10,599 bases of DNA from Rubritepida sp. (GTDB lineage: Bacteria; Pseudomonadota; Alphaproteobacteria; Acetobacterales; Acetobacteraceae). The position numbers and the translations under genes were made by a program. The notes under the pieces were generated by a model, which had not been told where the DNA came from, ran no database searches, and was given only the letters and a program-made list of their open reading frames with translations. Where the stretch lies: positions 1-10,599 of the forward strand of contig SKWC01000166.1 of assembly GCA_007129145.1 (NCBI GenBank), read 5' to 3'. Of the stretch, positions 1-8,101 are shown one piece after another (the first letter of the stretch is position 1; every line of letters starts with the position of its first letter).

Positions 1-11
1 CGGATCTTCAT
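1..11 (-). CDS. Start of the next operon gene (first codons only, runs off the left edge)
   Basis: On the minus strand an ATG at 11-9 is followed by AAG and ATC and then leaves the window, giving Met-Lys-Ile and probably Arg. The call rests on a near-ideal AAGGAG ribosome binding site six bases upstream (18-23) and on the position 87 bases after the DppF-type gene on the same strand. The product cannot be identified from three codons. M55 D-aminopeptidases often begin with Met-Lys-Ile and often sit beside Dpp-type transporters, so that family is one guess, but nothing visible proves it. Confidence 0.55.
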
Positions 12-17
12 GGCTGG

Positions 18-23
18 CTCCTT
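18..23 (-). promoter_or_regulatory. Ribosome binding site of the left-edge gene
   Basis: The minus strand reads AAGGAG here, with a six-base spacer to the ATG at 11-9. This is close to the ideal Shine-Dalgarno sequence and spacing. It is the main evidence that a further gene follows the transporter genes. Confidence 0.6.
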
Positions 24-34
24 CTCGACGGCCA

Positions 35-98
35 CTGCCGCGGTTGCCTTACTCGGCCGCTGCCGCGGTTGCCTTACTCGGCCGCTGCCGCGGTTGCC

Positions 99-118
<20 letters not shown>
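35..118. repeat. 25-base tandem repeat, three full copies plus a 9-base partial copy
   Basis: Identical 25-base units occupy 35-59, 60-84 and 85-109, followed by a partial unit of nine bases (ctgccgcgg) at 110-118. Each unit starts ctgccgcgg, contains ttgcctta, and ends actcggccg, so it carries the palindromes CCGCGG and CGGCCG. The array straddles the 3' end of the DppF-type gene. The TTA at 99-101 in the rightmost copy is that gene's TAA stop on the minus strand, and the other two copies lie between this stop and the next gene. The perfect identity suggests recent slipped-strand expansion between flanking ctgccgcgg direct repeats. Because every copy carries the stop, gaining or losing copies would alter only the intergenic spacing. 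Confidence 0.95.
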
Positions 119-1084
<966 letters not shown>

Positions 1085-1088
<4 letters not shown>

Positions 1089-2143
1089 GCGCGGACCTCG
1101 GTCGGGGTGGAGTCGGCGACGGATTCGCTCAGCACGCAGCGCCAGCCATGGTCATGAGCGCCGGCCTGCACCGGGATGGCGCCGTCGCAGCCCGCGCGCG
1201 CATAGGCGCAGCGGTCGCGGAAGGCGCAGCCGGTGATGCCGCCCACCAGATTGGGCACGAGGCCCGGGATGGTTCCCAGCGGCGTGCCCGGCTTGTTGCG
1301 CCCGGGAATGGGGATGCAGTCGATCAGGCCGCGGGTGTAGGGGTGGCGCGGATCGTCGAACACCGCCGTGGTCGGGCCCGATTCCACCACCTCGCCGGCA
1401 TACATGACCGCCACCCGGTGCGCGACGCGCGCGACGATGCCGAGGTCGTGCGTGACCAGCAGCAGCCCCATGCCGAACTCGCGCTGGAGTTCCGCCAGCA
1501 GGTGCAGGATCTCGGCCTGGATGGTGACGTCGAGCGCGGTGGTCGGCTCATCCGCCAGGATGAGTTCCGGGCCGCACATCAGCGCCATGGCGATCATGAC
1601 GCGCTGGCGCAGCCCGCCCGAGAGCTCATGCGGATACTGCACCAGGCGCCGGCCGGCGGCGGCGATCCCCACGCGCTCCAGCAGGAAGACCGCGCGTTCG
1701 GTCGCCTGGGCCTTGCCGCCCTTGCCGTGCCGGATGAAGGGCTCGGTCAGCTGGTCGCCGATGGTCCAGGACGGGTTCAGGCTGGTCATCGGCTCCTGGA
1801 AGATCATCGCCATCCGGTTGCCGCGCAATTCGCGCAGCCGCCCCGGCGACATGGACAGCAGATCCTCGCCCAGGAAAGTCATGCGGTCCGCGGTGCGCCG
1901 CGCGCCGCCGGGCAGCAGCCCCATGACGGCCAGCGAGGTCAGCGACTTGCCGCAGCCGGATTCGCCCACCACGCACAGCGTCTCGCCGCGCGGCACGCTG
2001 AGCGAGACGTCGCGCACGGCGTGCAGCACGCCGTCGGCCACCGGGATCTGCACGGCCAGGTGCTGCACCTCCAGCACCGGCTCGGCCACATGGCCGGCCA
2101 TCACGTCATCCGCGGCGGCCGCGTTCACGACGGGCGCGCTCAT
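1085..2143 (-). CDS. Peptide ABC transporter ATP-binding protein, DppD/OppD type
   Basis: This is the partner ATPase (352 residues) of the DppF-type subunit in the same importer. Walker A GESGCGKS lies at 60-67, Q-loop Gln116 in IFQEPMTSLNP, signature LSGGLRQ at 174-180, Walker B LILADE at 194-199, and switch His232 in THDLGIV. The LSGGLRQ variant and the EPMTSLNP stretch are typical of the DppD branch. The C-terminal oligopeptide extension has HPYTRGL near 267-273 and four cysteines (306, 312, 319, 336), spaced almost as in the DppF-type protein. About 20 extra N-terminal residues precede the ABC domain. The ATG at 2143 is supported by a GGAGGG site six bases upstream (2150-2155). It overlaps the permease stop by four bases, and the 3' end overlaps the next gene by four. 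Confidence 0.95.
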
Positions 2144-3033
2144 GTGCGGCCCTCCGGCGCGGTGGCGTCGCGGATGCCGTCGCCCAGCAGGTTGATGGCC
2201 AGCACCAGCACGCAGATGGCCACGCCGGGCAGGATGATCATCCAGGGATCAAACAGCATGAATTCCTTCGCTTCCGCCACCATCAGCCCCCAGGAGGGCA
2301 GCGGTGGCTGAACGCCGAGGCCGAGGAAGGACAGGGCCGCCTCGAGCAGGATGGCCTGCGCCATCTCATAGCTGGCCACCACCACCAGGGCGGGGATCAG
2401 GTTGGGCAGGATCTCGCCCACCAGCACGCGCGGGGTGGAGCAGCCGACCGCCTGCGCCGCGGCGACATATTCCTGGTTGCGCAGCTGCATGGTGGCGCTT
2501 CGCATCACCACGGCGAAGCGGTCCCACAGCAGCAGGCCGAGCACCAGCACCACCACCTGCAGCGATCCGCCGGCGATCGCCACCACGGCCAGCGCCACCA
2601 TCACCACCGGCAGCGACAGCCGCGTGGTGATCAGGAAGGACACCACCGTGTCCACGCGGCCGCCGAAATACCCGGCCGCCACGCCCAGCACGGTGCCGAT
2701 GACGCCCGAGACCAGCGCGGTCAGGAAGCCGATCAGCAGCGAGATGCGCGCCCCGTAGATCAGCCGCGAGAGATAGTCGCGCCCGAGGTTGTCCGTGCCC
2801 AGCGGATAGCGGGGGTCAGAAAATTCCGGGTCGATGAAGAAGGGCGGGATCAGCCGGTCGTCCAGCACCTGCGTGTAGGGATCATGCGGCGCGAACAGGG
2901 GCGCGAAGATCGCCATCAGCACGATGGCGCCCAGCACCACGGAGGCGACGATGAGACCCGAATTGCCCAGGACCTTGCCGCGTCGCTTCTTGAGCGGGGG
3001 CATGACGGGCTGGTTTGTCGTGATGTCGCTCAT
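2140..3033 (-). CDS. Peptide ABC transporter permease, DppC/OppC type
   Basis: This 297-residue inner-membrane permease pairs with the DppB-type subunit to form the translocation pore. A cytoplasmic N-terminus rich in Lys and Arg (KKRRGK, 15-20) leads into a first membrane segment at about 26-48. A periplasmic part containing YPLGTDNLGRDYLSRLIYGAR (about 76-96) follows, a hallmark of this family, and then about five more hydrophobic segments. The EAA loop that contacts the ATPases is visible as EYVAAAQAVG at about 188-197, and SFLGLGVQPPLPSWG near 235-249 is also typical. The frame stays open further upstream, but that part overlaps the preceding permease gene in another frame. The start at 3033 gives the normal family length and a five-base gap from the upstream stop. 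Confidence 0.94.
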   Translation of the reverse strand: MSDITTNQPVMPPLKKRRGKVLGNSGLIVASVVLGAIVLMAIFAPLFAPHDPYTQVLDDRLIPPFFIDPEFSDPRYPLGTDNLGRDYLSRLIYGARISLLIGFLTALVSGVIGTVLGVAAGYFGGRVDTVVSFLITTRLSLPVVMVALAVVAIAGGSLQVVVLVLGLLLWDRFAVVMRSATMQLRNQEYVAAAQAVGCSTPRVLVGEILPNLIPALVVVASYEMAQAILLEAALSFLGLGVQPPLPSWGLMVAEAKEFMLFDPWMIILPGVAICVLVLAINLLGDGIRDATAPEGRT

Positions 3034-3038
3034 GTCCG

Positions 3039-3956
3039 TCAGCCCCGCCTGATCCGTGGGTCGAGCCATGCGTTCAGCAGGTCCGCGATCAGGGTCAGCA
3101 CCACATAGAACAGCGCGACCAGCAGCAGGATGCCCTGCACCACCGGGAAGTCGCGGCGCGAGATCGCCTCCCAGGCGAGGTAGCCGATGCCCTGAAGGGC
3201 GAAGACCGTCTCGGTCACCACCGAGCCGGAGAGCATGTTGCCGAACTGCACCGAGCACAGCGCCACCACCGGGATGATGGCGTTGCGCAGCGCGTGCTTC
3301 AGCACAACGACCCGCACCGGCAGGCCCTTGGCGTGCGCGGTGCGGATGTAGTCGGAGGTCATCACCTCCACCATGCCGCCGCGCGTGAGGCGCATCAGCA
3401 CGGGGGCGGAGAACCAGCCGAGCGTCACGGCCGGCATGATGAAGTGCCAGATCGTCTCGGAACCCGAGACGGGCAGCCACCCCAATGCCAGGCCGAACAG
3501 GAAGATCATGAGCAGGCCGAACCAGAAGTTCGGCATGGCCTGCCCCATCACCGCGATGCCCAGGGCGGCGCGGTCTATCCAGGTGTTGCGTTTCAGCGCC
3601 GCGATGATGCCCAGCGGCAACGCGATGAGCAGCGCGATCACGAGGCCCATCGCCGACAGCGTCAGCGTGACGGGAAGCCGCGTCATGATCAGGTTCGCCA
3701 CGCTCTCCGGATAGAAGAGCGAGCGTCCCAGGTCACCGCGCACCGCATTCCACAGCCATTCGCCATACTGCACGATGACGGGCCGATTGAGGCCGTATTG
3801 CTCACGGATGCGTTCCACATCCGCGGGGGAGGCATCCTCTCCGGCCAGCGCGATGGCCAGGTCGCCGGAGATCCGCAGCAGCATGAAGGCGATGGCCGAG
3901 ACGGCGATGCCGACGACCAAAGCCAACAGAAGGCGGCGAAGCGCGAAACGCAGCAC
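3039..3956 (-). CDS. Peptide ABC transporter permease, DppB/OppB type
   Basis: This 305-residue inner-membrane permease is the other half of the pore. The N-terminus (LRFALRRLLLALVVGIAVS) is the usual first transmembrane segment of DppB proteins. About five more hydrophobic segments lie near 98-120, 131-158, 172-190, 226-250 and 275-296. The EAA loop reads DYIRTAHAKGLP at about 202-213, followed by HALRNAIIP, both standard for the family. The C-terminus LDPRIRRG is also typical. The start codon is GTG at 3956, only three bases after the stop of the binding-protein gene. No strong ribosome binding site is visible (at best a GGAA inside the end of the upstream gene), so translation probably depends on coupling to the upstream gene. 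Confidence 0.94.
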   Translation of the reverse strand: MLRFALRRLLLALVVGIAVSAIAFMLLRISGDLAIALAGEDASPADVERIREQYGLNRPVIVQYGEWLWNAVRGDLGRSLFYPESVANLIMTRLPVTLTLSAMGLVIALLIALPLGIIAALKRNTWIDRAALGIAVMGQAMPNFWFGLLMIFLFGLALGWLPVSGSETIWHFIMPAVTLGWFSAPVLMRLTRGGMVEVMTSDYIRTAHAKGLPVRVVVLKHALRNAIIPVVALCSVQFGNMLSGSVVTETVFALQGIGYLAWEAISRRDFPVVQGILLLVALFYVVLTLIADLLNAWLDPRIRRG

Positions 3957-3959
3957 GGA

Positions 3960-5483
3960 TCAGCGGTTCCAGCGCGCGGTGTAGAAGCGCGGCACCTCAT
4001 CCGCGGTGGGCGTGAACTGCAGCTGCGCGTTGTGCGCGTAGGTCAGCGGGAAGGTCCACAGCGGCGCCCAGAAGGCTTGCTCGGTGATGCGCTGCATCGC
4101 CGCCGTATAGGCTTCCCGGCGCGCCGCGGGGTCGGTCGCGTTGTCGCCGCGCTCCAGCAGCGCCATCACCTCCGGGTCGCGGTTGATGTCGTCGGGCGAG
4201 CCGCGGAAGAAGTAGGAGGTGGAGTTGGCGACGTCGAACAGCGAGGTCGAGCCCCATGAGCCGTAGGCCAGCCGCACCTGCCCCTCGCGCGTGGCGCGCT
4301 GGAAGGCGTCGTACTGCGACCACTGCAGGTTCGCCGTGATGCCGACCGCGCGCAGGTTGCCGATGATCGCCTCGCCCCAGGGACGCTCGCGATAGGCGGC
4401 CATGTCCACGCTGAAGCCATTGGGGAAGCCCGCCTCGGCCAGCAGCTCGCGCGCGCGCTGCGGGTTGTATTCGTAGCGGGTGATCCCGTCCTGCACGCAG
4501 CCGAACTGGTCCGGGTGGCAGGGGGTGTGCAGCGGGTCGGAGCCCTCGCCCACCAGGTTGCGCACGATGCCCTCGCGGTCGATCGCGTGGTTGATGGCCC
4601 GGCGCACCCGGATGTCCATCATCGGGTTGTTCTCGCGGCCGGTGCGGCCGGCGGAATCCATCTGCAGGTAGTGGAAGCGCACCGTGCCGCCCGAGATGAC
4701 GGTCACGCCGCGGCGACGCTGCAGATTGCGGGCCTGGTCGGGGCTGACGCGCCACACCCAGTCCACGCCGCCGGTCAGAAGCTCGGCGATGCGGGTGTTC
4801 GCCTCGGGCACACGGCGGAAGATCAGCCGCTGGATCTCGGCCTGGCCCTTGGCGCCGCCGAAGTAGCGGTCGAAGCGCTCGAAGACGATGCGCTGGCCCG
4901 GGCTGATCTCGCTCACCCGGTAGGGGCCGGTGCCGATGGGCTCGCGGCCCATGCTCTCACGGCCACCGGCCAGCGAGGCGCGCGGGATGACCAGCAGCGT
5001 GGTCAGGTATTCCTGCCAGGGGCCGAAGGGGGCCGGCGTGCGCAGGCGCACCGTCCGGTTGTCCACCAGCTCCGCACCCGACAGCCAGCGCGTGCGGCCG
5101 AGGTTGGTGACCTGGTTCTCGGAGTTCAGGGCGAATTCGACGGTCGCCACCACGTCGCGCGCGTCCACGGTGTCGCCATTGTGCGCGACGATACCCTCGC
5201 GGATGCGCAGCTCGATCGTGGTGTCGTCCACGACGCGGACCGACTCCGCGAGATGCATCTCATACTCGCCGGTCTGCGTGTTGCGATACAGCGGCGCGTC
5301 CCAGACATGGAAGCCGAAGATCACGCCCTCGCGCGTCGAGTTGAAGTAGGGCGACATGTTCGCCGGCTCGGTGTCGGAGAACCACCGGAGCGTGTTTTCG
5401 GCCGGTTGGGCCCGGACCGCGGGGGCACCCATCGGAATGGCCGCGGCGGCGGCCAGCGCGCCCAGAGAACGCCTTTTGATCAT
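3960..5483 (-). CDS. Periplasmic solute-binding protein, family 5 (DppA/OppA type)
   Basis: This 507-residue secreted receptor should deliver a peptide or peptide-like ligand to the permeases encoded directly downstream. The N-terminus has a KRR patch, a hydrophobic alanine-rich core and a likely cleavage after VRA near residue 25. There is no lipobox cysteine, so a soluble periplasmic form is expected. Family-5 hallmarks are the LAES and DDTTIELRIREGI stretch (78-98), DARDVVATVEF (107-117), GTGPYRV (184-190), DIRVRRAINHAIDR (290-303) and YNPQRARELLAEAGFPNG (339-356). Two cysteines in PCHPDQFGC (322 and 329) could form a disulfide. The frame extends 12 codons further upstream, but the ATG at 5483 has an AAGGAGG five bases before it and begins directly with the signal peptide. 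The ligand is unknown; members of this family also bind nickel, opines, glutathione and sugars. Confidence 0.93.
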   Translation of the reverse strand: MIKRRSLGALAAAAAIPMGAPAVRAQPAENTLRWFSDTEPANMSPYFNSTREGVIFGFHVWDAPLYRNTQTGEYEMHLAESVRVVDDTTIELRIREGIVAHNGDTVDARDVVATVEFALNSENQVTNLGRTRWLSGAELVDNRTVRLRTPAPFGPWQEYLTTLLVIPRASLAGGRESMGREPIGTGPYRVSEISPGQRIVFERFDRYFGGAKGQAEIQRLIFRRVPEANTRIAELLTGGVDWVWRVSPDQARNLQRRRGVTVISGGTVRFHYLQMDSAGRTGRENNPMMDIRVRRAINHAIDREGIVRNLVGEGSDPLHTPCHPDQFGCVQDGITRYEYNPQRARELLAEAGFPNGFSVDMAAYRERPWGEAIIGNLRAVGITANLQWSQYDAFQRATREGQVRLAYGSWGSTSLFDVANSTSYFFRGSPDDINRDPEVMALLERGDNATDPAARREAYTAAMQRITEQAFWAPLWTFPLTYAHNAQLQFTPTADEVPRFYTARWNR

Positions 5484-5488
5484 TTCTG

Positions 5489-5495
5489 CCTCCTT
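5489..5495 (-). promoter_or_regulatory. Strong ribosome binding site of the family-5 binding protein
   Basis: The minus strand reads AAGGAGG, five bases before the ATG at 5483. It is one of the best Shine-Dalgarno matches in the window and decides the start over the in-frame ATG 12 codons upstream. Just upstream on the mRNA, GTTGC (5510-5514, and again at 5503-5507) could pair with GCAAC (5496-5500), which abuts the site. That would be a small hairpin next to the ribosome binding site; its effect is unknown. Confidence 0.75.
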
Positions 5496-5529
5496 GTTGC
5501 CTGCAACACGCAACGGCACGGCCGATGCG

Positions 5530-6591
5530 TCAACCCCGTGACGGGGCCGCGCCTGCCTCGAGTTCGCGCCGCACCAGGGCGGCGCCGTCGGCCAGCGCGC
5601 GGAGTTTGCCGAAGGCGGTCGCCCGCGGCAAATATTTCATCCCGCAATCCGGCGCGGCGACCAGCCGCCCGGGCGGGATGTGCCTGAGGGCGGCGCGCAA
5701 CCGCGCCGCCACCGTCTCGGCCGTCTCGATCCCTGGATCGCCCAGGTCCAGCACGCCCAGCATGATCGTCTTGCCGGCCAGATCCGCCAGCACGCCGAGG
5801 TCGAGGCGCGGCTGCGCCGCCTCGATGGAGATCTGGCCCGCGATGGTTCCCGCCAGCTCCGGCAGGAAGGAGTAGCCCGCGGGCTTGTCGTCCACCATGG
5901 CGGCGTAGCCGAAGCACATGTGCACCACCGTCGTGCCCTCGATCCCCTCCAGCGCGCGGTTGATGGCGGGGATGGCGAAGCGGCGGGCGCGTTCGGGGAA
6001 GGCCTGCATCCAGGGCTCATCCAGCTGGATGACCTCAGCGCCGGCGGCCTTGAGGTCGCGGATCTCGGCGTTCAGCGCGGCGGCGAAATCCATCGCGAGC
6101 TCGGCCTCGTCGGCGTAGTGCTCGTTCTTCGCCTGGACGGTCATGGTGAAGGGGCCGGGCAGGGTGATCTTCGCGACCCGGTCGGTGTGCGCGCGCAGGA
6201 AGGCCACGTCGCGCGTCTCCACCGGATGCGGCCGGCGCACCTTCCCCACCACCCGCGGCACCAGCGTGGGCTTGCCGGTGCGGCCGATGATCTCGCCGGG
6301 GTTGGCATGGTCCAGCCCCTCCAGCGCGCCGCAGAAATGGTTGGAGTAGCTTTCGCGCCGGACCTCGCCATCGGTGATGATGTCGATGCCGGCCTCCACC
6401 TGGTCGCGGATGGCGATCAGCGCGGCCTCGTCCTGCGCCGATTGCAGCATCGCCATCGGCACGCGCCACAATTCGGGGCTGCGCACGCGGGGCACGCGCC
6501 GGGCGCGCATGGCCGCGTGGTCCACCAGCCATTCGGGCTGCGGGTAGCTGCCCACGACGGCGGTGGGGATCAGGGGCAGCGTGGCGCTCAC
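5530..6591 (-). CDS. Cobalamin-independent methionine synthase (MetE) C-terminal-type methyltransferase
   Basis: This 353-residue cytoplasmic protein matches only the catalytic C-terminal barrel of MetE; the N-terminal half of classical MetE (total about 750 residues) is absent. The zinc-ligand set is intact: His224 and Cys226 in VVHMCFGY, Glu257 in ISIEAAQPRLD, and Cys316 in PDCGMKYLP. The N-terminal TAVVGSYPQPEW, DGEVRRESY (74-82) and IQLDEP (188-193) are family signatures. Stand-alone proteins of this type move methyl groups to thiols, using donors that are often not folates; the reaction here is unknown. The GTG start at 6591 overlaps the upstream M20 stop by four bases (GTGA). An upstream in-frame start would lie inside the M20 gene. 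A 46-base gap precedes the binding-protein gene. Zinc thiolate chemistry is well supported; methionine synthesis itself is not. Confidence 0.9.
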   Translation of the reverse strand: MSATLPLIPTAVVGSYPQPEWLVDHAAMRARRVPRVRSPELWRVPMAMLQSAQDEAALIAIRDQVEAGIDIITDGEVRRESYSNHFCGALEGLDHANPGEIIGRTGKPTLVPRVVGKVRRPHPVETRDVAFLRAHTDRVAKITLPGPFTMTVQAKNEHYADEAELAMDFAAALNAEIRDLKAAGAEVIQLDEPWMQAFPERARRFAIPAINRALEGIEGTTVVHMCFGYAAMVDDKPAGYSFLPELAGTIAGQISIEAAQPRLDLGVLADLAGKTIMLGVLDLGDPGIETAETVAARLRAALRHIPPGRLVAAPDCGMKYLPRATAFGKLRALADGAALVRRELEAGAAPSRG

Positions 6592-8030
6592 ATGCGGTTC
6601 CCGGTGATCCCGGCGGGGTAGCGCCCGCGCCGGGGCGCGGCGCCGGCGCCGATGTCCCACCAGATGCCGGACAGCAGCCGCAGCCCCTCGCGCAGCAGCG
6701 GCGCCATGGCGTGCTCGTCCGGGCCGTGCTGGTTGCAGCCGGCGTAGGAGTTGGGGATCCAGATCACCGGCATGTCCAGCTCCTCGATGAACATGTCCGA
6801 CGGGTTGGAGCCCGAGGAGTTGGGGATCACATTGGGCGCGCGCCCGGCCGTCTCGCTCACCGAGGCGATGGCCATCTTCACCCAGGGATTCTCGGGGTCG
6901 GTGCGGGCGGCGCCGAAGGCGGCCTGCTCGGTGACGGGGCGGATCTCCACCATGGGGAAGCCCTTCTCGTCCAGGTGCTTGCGCAGCGCGGGCAGGAAGG
7001 AGGGGCCGGGCACGTCCGCGGTGTGGCGGATCTGCAGCCGCGCGCGGGCTTCCTCCTGCACGGCGTTGGTCGGCGCGTCGGGGTGGCCGGTGATCTGCGC
7101 CAGCATGATCACGCTGGTCCAGCCGAAGATGCGCCGCGCCTTGCTCAGCCCCGGCTCGCCCCAGTTCGGGTCGGCCTCGGGGATGCCGGGGATGTCCTCG
7201 AAGATCAGCGCGTCAATGGCCGCGTTGACGGACGGCGGCACCTGCCGCGGCGTCCAGCCGTCCACCAGGATGCGCCCCTCGCGCGAGACGATGGTGGTCA
7301 GCGCATGCGTCAGGACGAAGCCCGGATCGGCCAGCACGCCGCCCCAATGGCCCGAATGATGCGCGCCCTCGCGCAGCTTCACCACCAGGTCGAAGGAGAT
7401 CCCGCCGCGCGAGCCAAGCTTGAGCTCGGGCATGAAGGTGGTCTGCCGCGGGCCGTCGAGGGCGAAGAACACATCGCCGCCCAGCGCATCGCGGTTGGCG
7501 CGAAGGATGTCGCGCAGCCCGGGCGAGCCCACCTCCTCGCCCGTCTCGATCAGCAGCTTCACATTGAAGCCGAGCTTCCCGCCGCGCTCGGCCATCACGG
7601 CGCGCAGGGCCTCGATGGCGATCAGGTGCTGGCCCTTGTTGTCCACCGTGCCGCGGCCGTACCACTTCTCGCCCTGCACCGTGACCGCCCAGGGGTCGAG
7701 CCCGCCGGTCCAGCGGCCCGCCAGCCCGCGCACCACGTCGCCATGGCCGTAGAGCAGCACGGTCGGCAGGGCGGGGTCCTCGATGCGGGTGCCGACATAG
7801 ACCGGGCCATGCGCCGCCAGCGGGTTCTCATACACATGGTGGGTGAAGCCCATGCCCTCGACCAGCGCGGGCATGGCCTCGGTGCAGTAGCGCCGCAGGT
7901 CGGGCATGCGCTCGGGAATCTGGCTTTCGGTGGGGATGGCCACCAGCCGACGCAGCGCGTCGAGGAAGGCGCCCTCGTCGTAGCAGCGCTCCGCGCGCGT
8001 GAGCGCGCCCTGCCGCGAGCCTTCAGCCAT
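6588..8030 (-). CDS. M20-family zinc metallopeptidase (dipeptidase/amidohydrolase-like)
   Basis: This 480-residue enzyme should hydrolyse a dipeptide or an N-acyl amide bond using two zinc ions. Visible active-site elements in order are YGHGDVV (His96, Asp98), YGRGTVDNKG (bridging Asp130), ETGEEVGS (general base Glu165, ligand Glu166), ALDGP (Asp192), and CNQHGPDEH near the C-terminus (ligand His435). The dimerisation-domain region carries EGAHHSGHWGG (221-231), as in carnosinase-like M20 enzymes. No signal peptide is seen, so it should act in the cytoplasm, plausibly on what the ABC importer brings in. The ATG at 8030 has GGAGG (8036-8040) five bases upstream, which is preferred over the in-frame ATG 15 codons earlier. 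The C-terminal tail after about residue 461 is rich in Arg, Gly and Ala and looks like an unstructured extension. The exact substrate is unknown. Confidence 0.92.
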   Translation of the reverse strand: MAEGSRQGALTRAERCYDEGAFLDALRRLVAIPTESQIPERMPDLRRYCTEAMPALVEGMGFTHHVYENPLAAHGPVYVGTRIEDPALPTVLLYGHGDVVRGLAGRWTGGLDPWAVTVQGEKWYGRGTVDNKGQHLIAIEALRAVMAERGGKLGFNVKLLIETGEEVGSPGLRDILRANRDALGGDVFFALDGPRQTTFMPELKLGSRGGISFDLVVKLREGAHHSGHWGGVLADPGFVLTHALTTIVSREGRILVDGWTPRQVPPSVNAAIDALIFEDIPGIPEADPNWGEPGLSKARRIFGWTSVIMLAQITGHPDAPTNAVQEEARARLQIRHTADVPGPSFLPALRKHLDEKGFPMVEIRPVTEQAAFGAARTDPENPWVKMAIASVSETAGRAPNVIPNSSGSNPSDMFIEELDMPVIWIPNSYAGCNQHGPDEHAMAPLLREGLRLLSGIWWDIGAGAAPRRGRYPAGITGNRM

Positions 8031-8056
8031 CCCTGCCTCCCCCTGTCGTTTCTCAA

Positions 8057-8085
8057 CCGGGCGGGATGCTGGCACCCCGCGCCGG
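8057..8085 (-). other. GC-rich hairpin between the TctC-type and M20 genes
   Basis: CCGGGCGGG (8057-8065) can pair with CCCGC-G-CCGG (8076-8085), giving nine G-C pairs with a one-base bulge and a ten-base loop. It occupies most of the 71-base gap after the TctC-type gene. No run of T follows on the minus strand (the RNA continues UUGAGAAA), so a full intrinsic terminator is unlikely. Hairpins placed after binding-protein genes in transport operons often slow mRNA decay or partly terminate, raising binding-protein levels. The hairpin is seen in the sequence; its function is inferred. Confidence 0.45.
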
Positions 8086-8101
8086 ATGGATCAACCGGGG
8101 G

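Noticed and set aside
3034..3480. Upstream extension of the DppC-type frame by 149 codons
   Set aside because: It overlaps the DppB-type gene in another frame and has no family similarity. The start at 3033 gives the normal family length.
6592..6660. Upstream ATG adding 23 residues to the methyltransferase
   Set aside because: The added residues are Arg-rich and lie inside the M20 gene's 3' end. The GTG at 6591 gives a clean start and a standard GTGA overlap.
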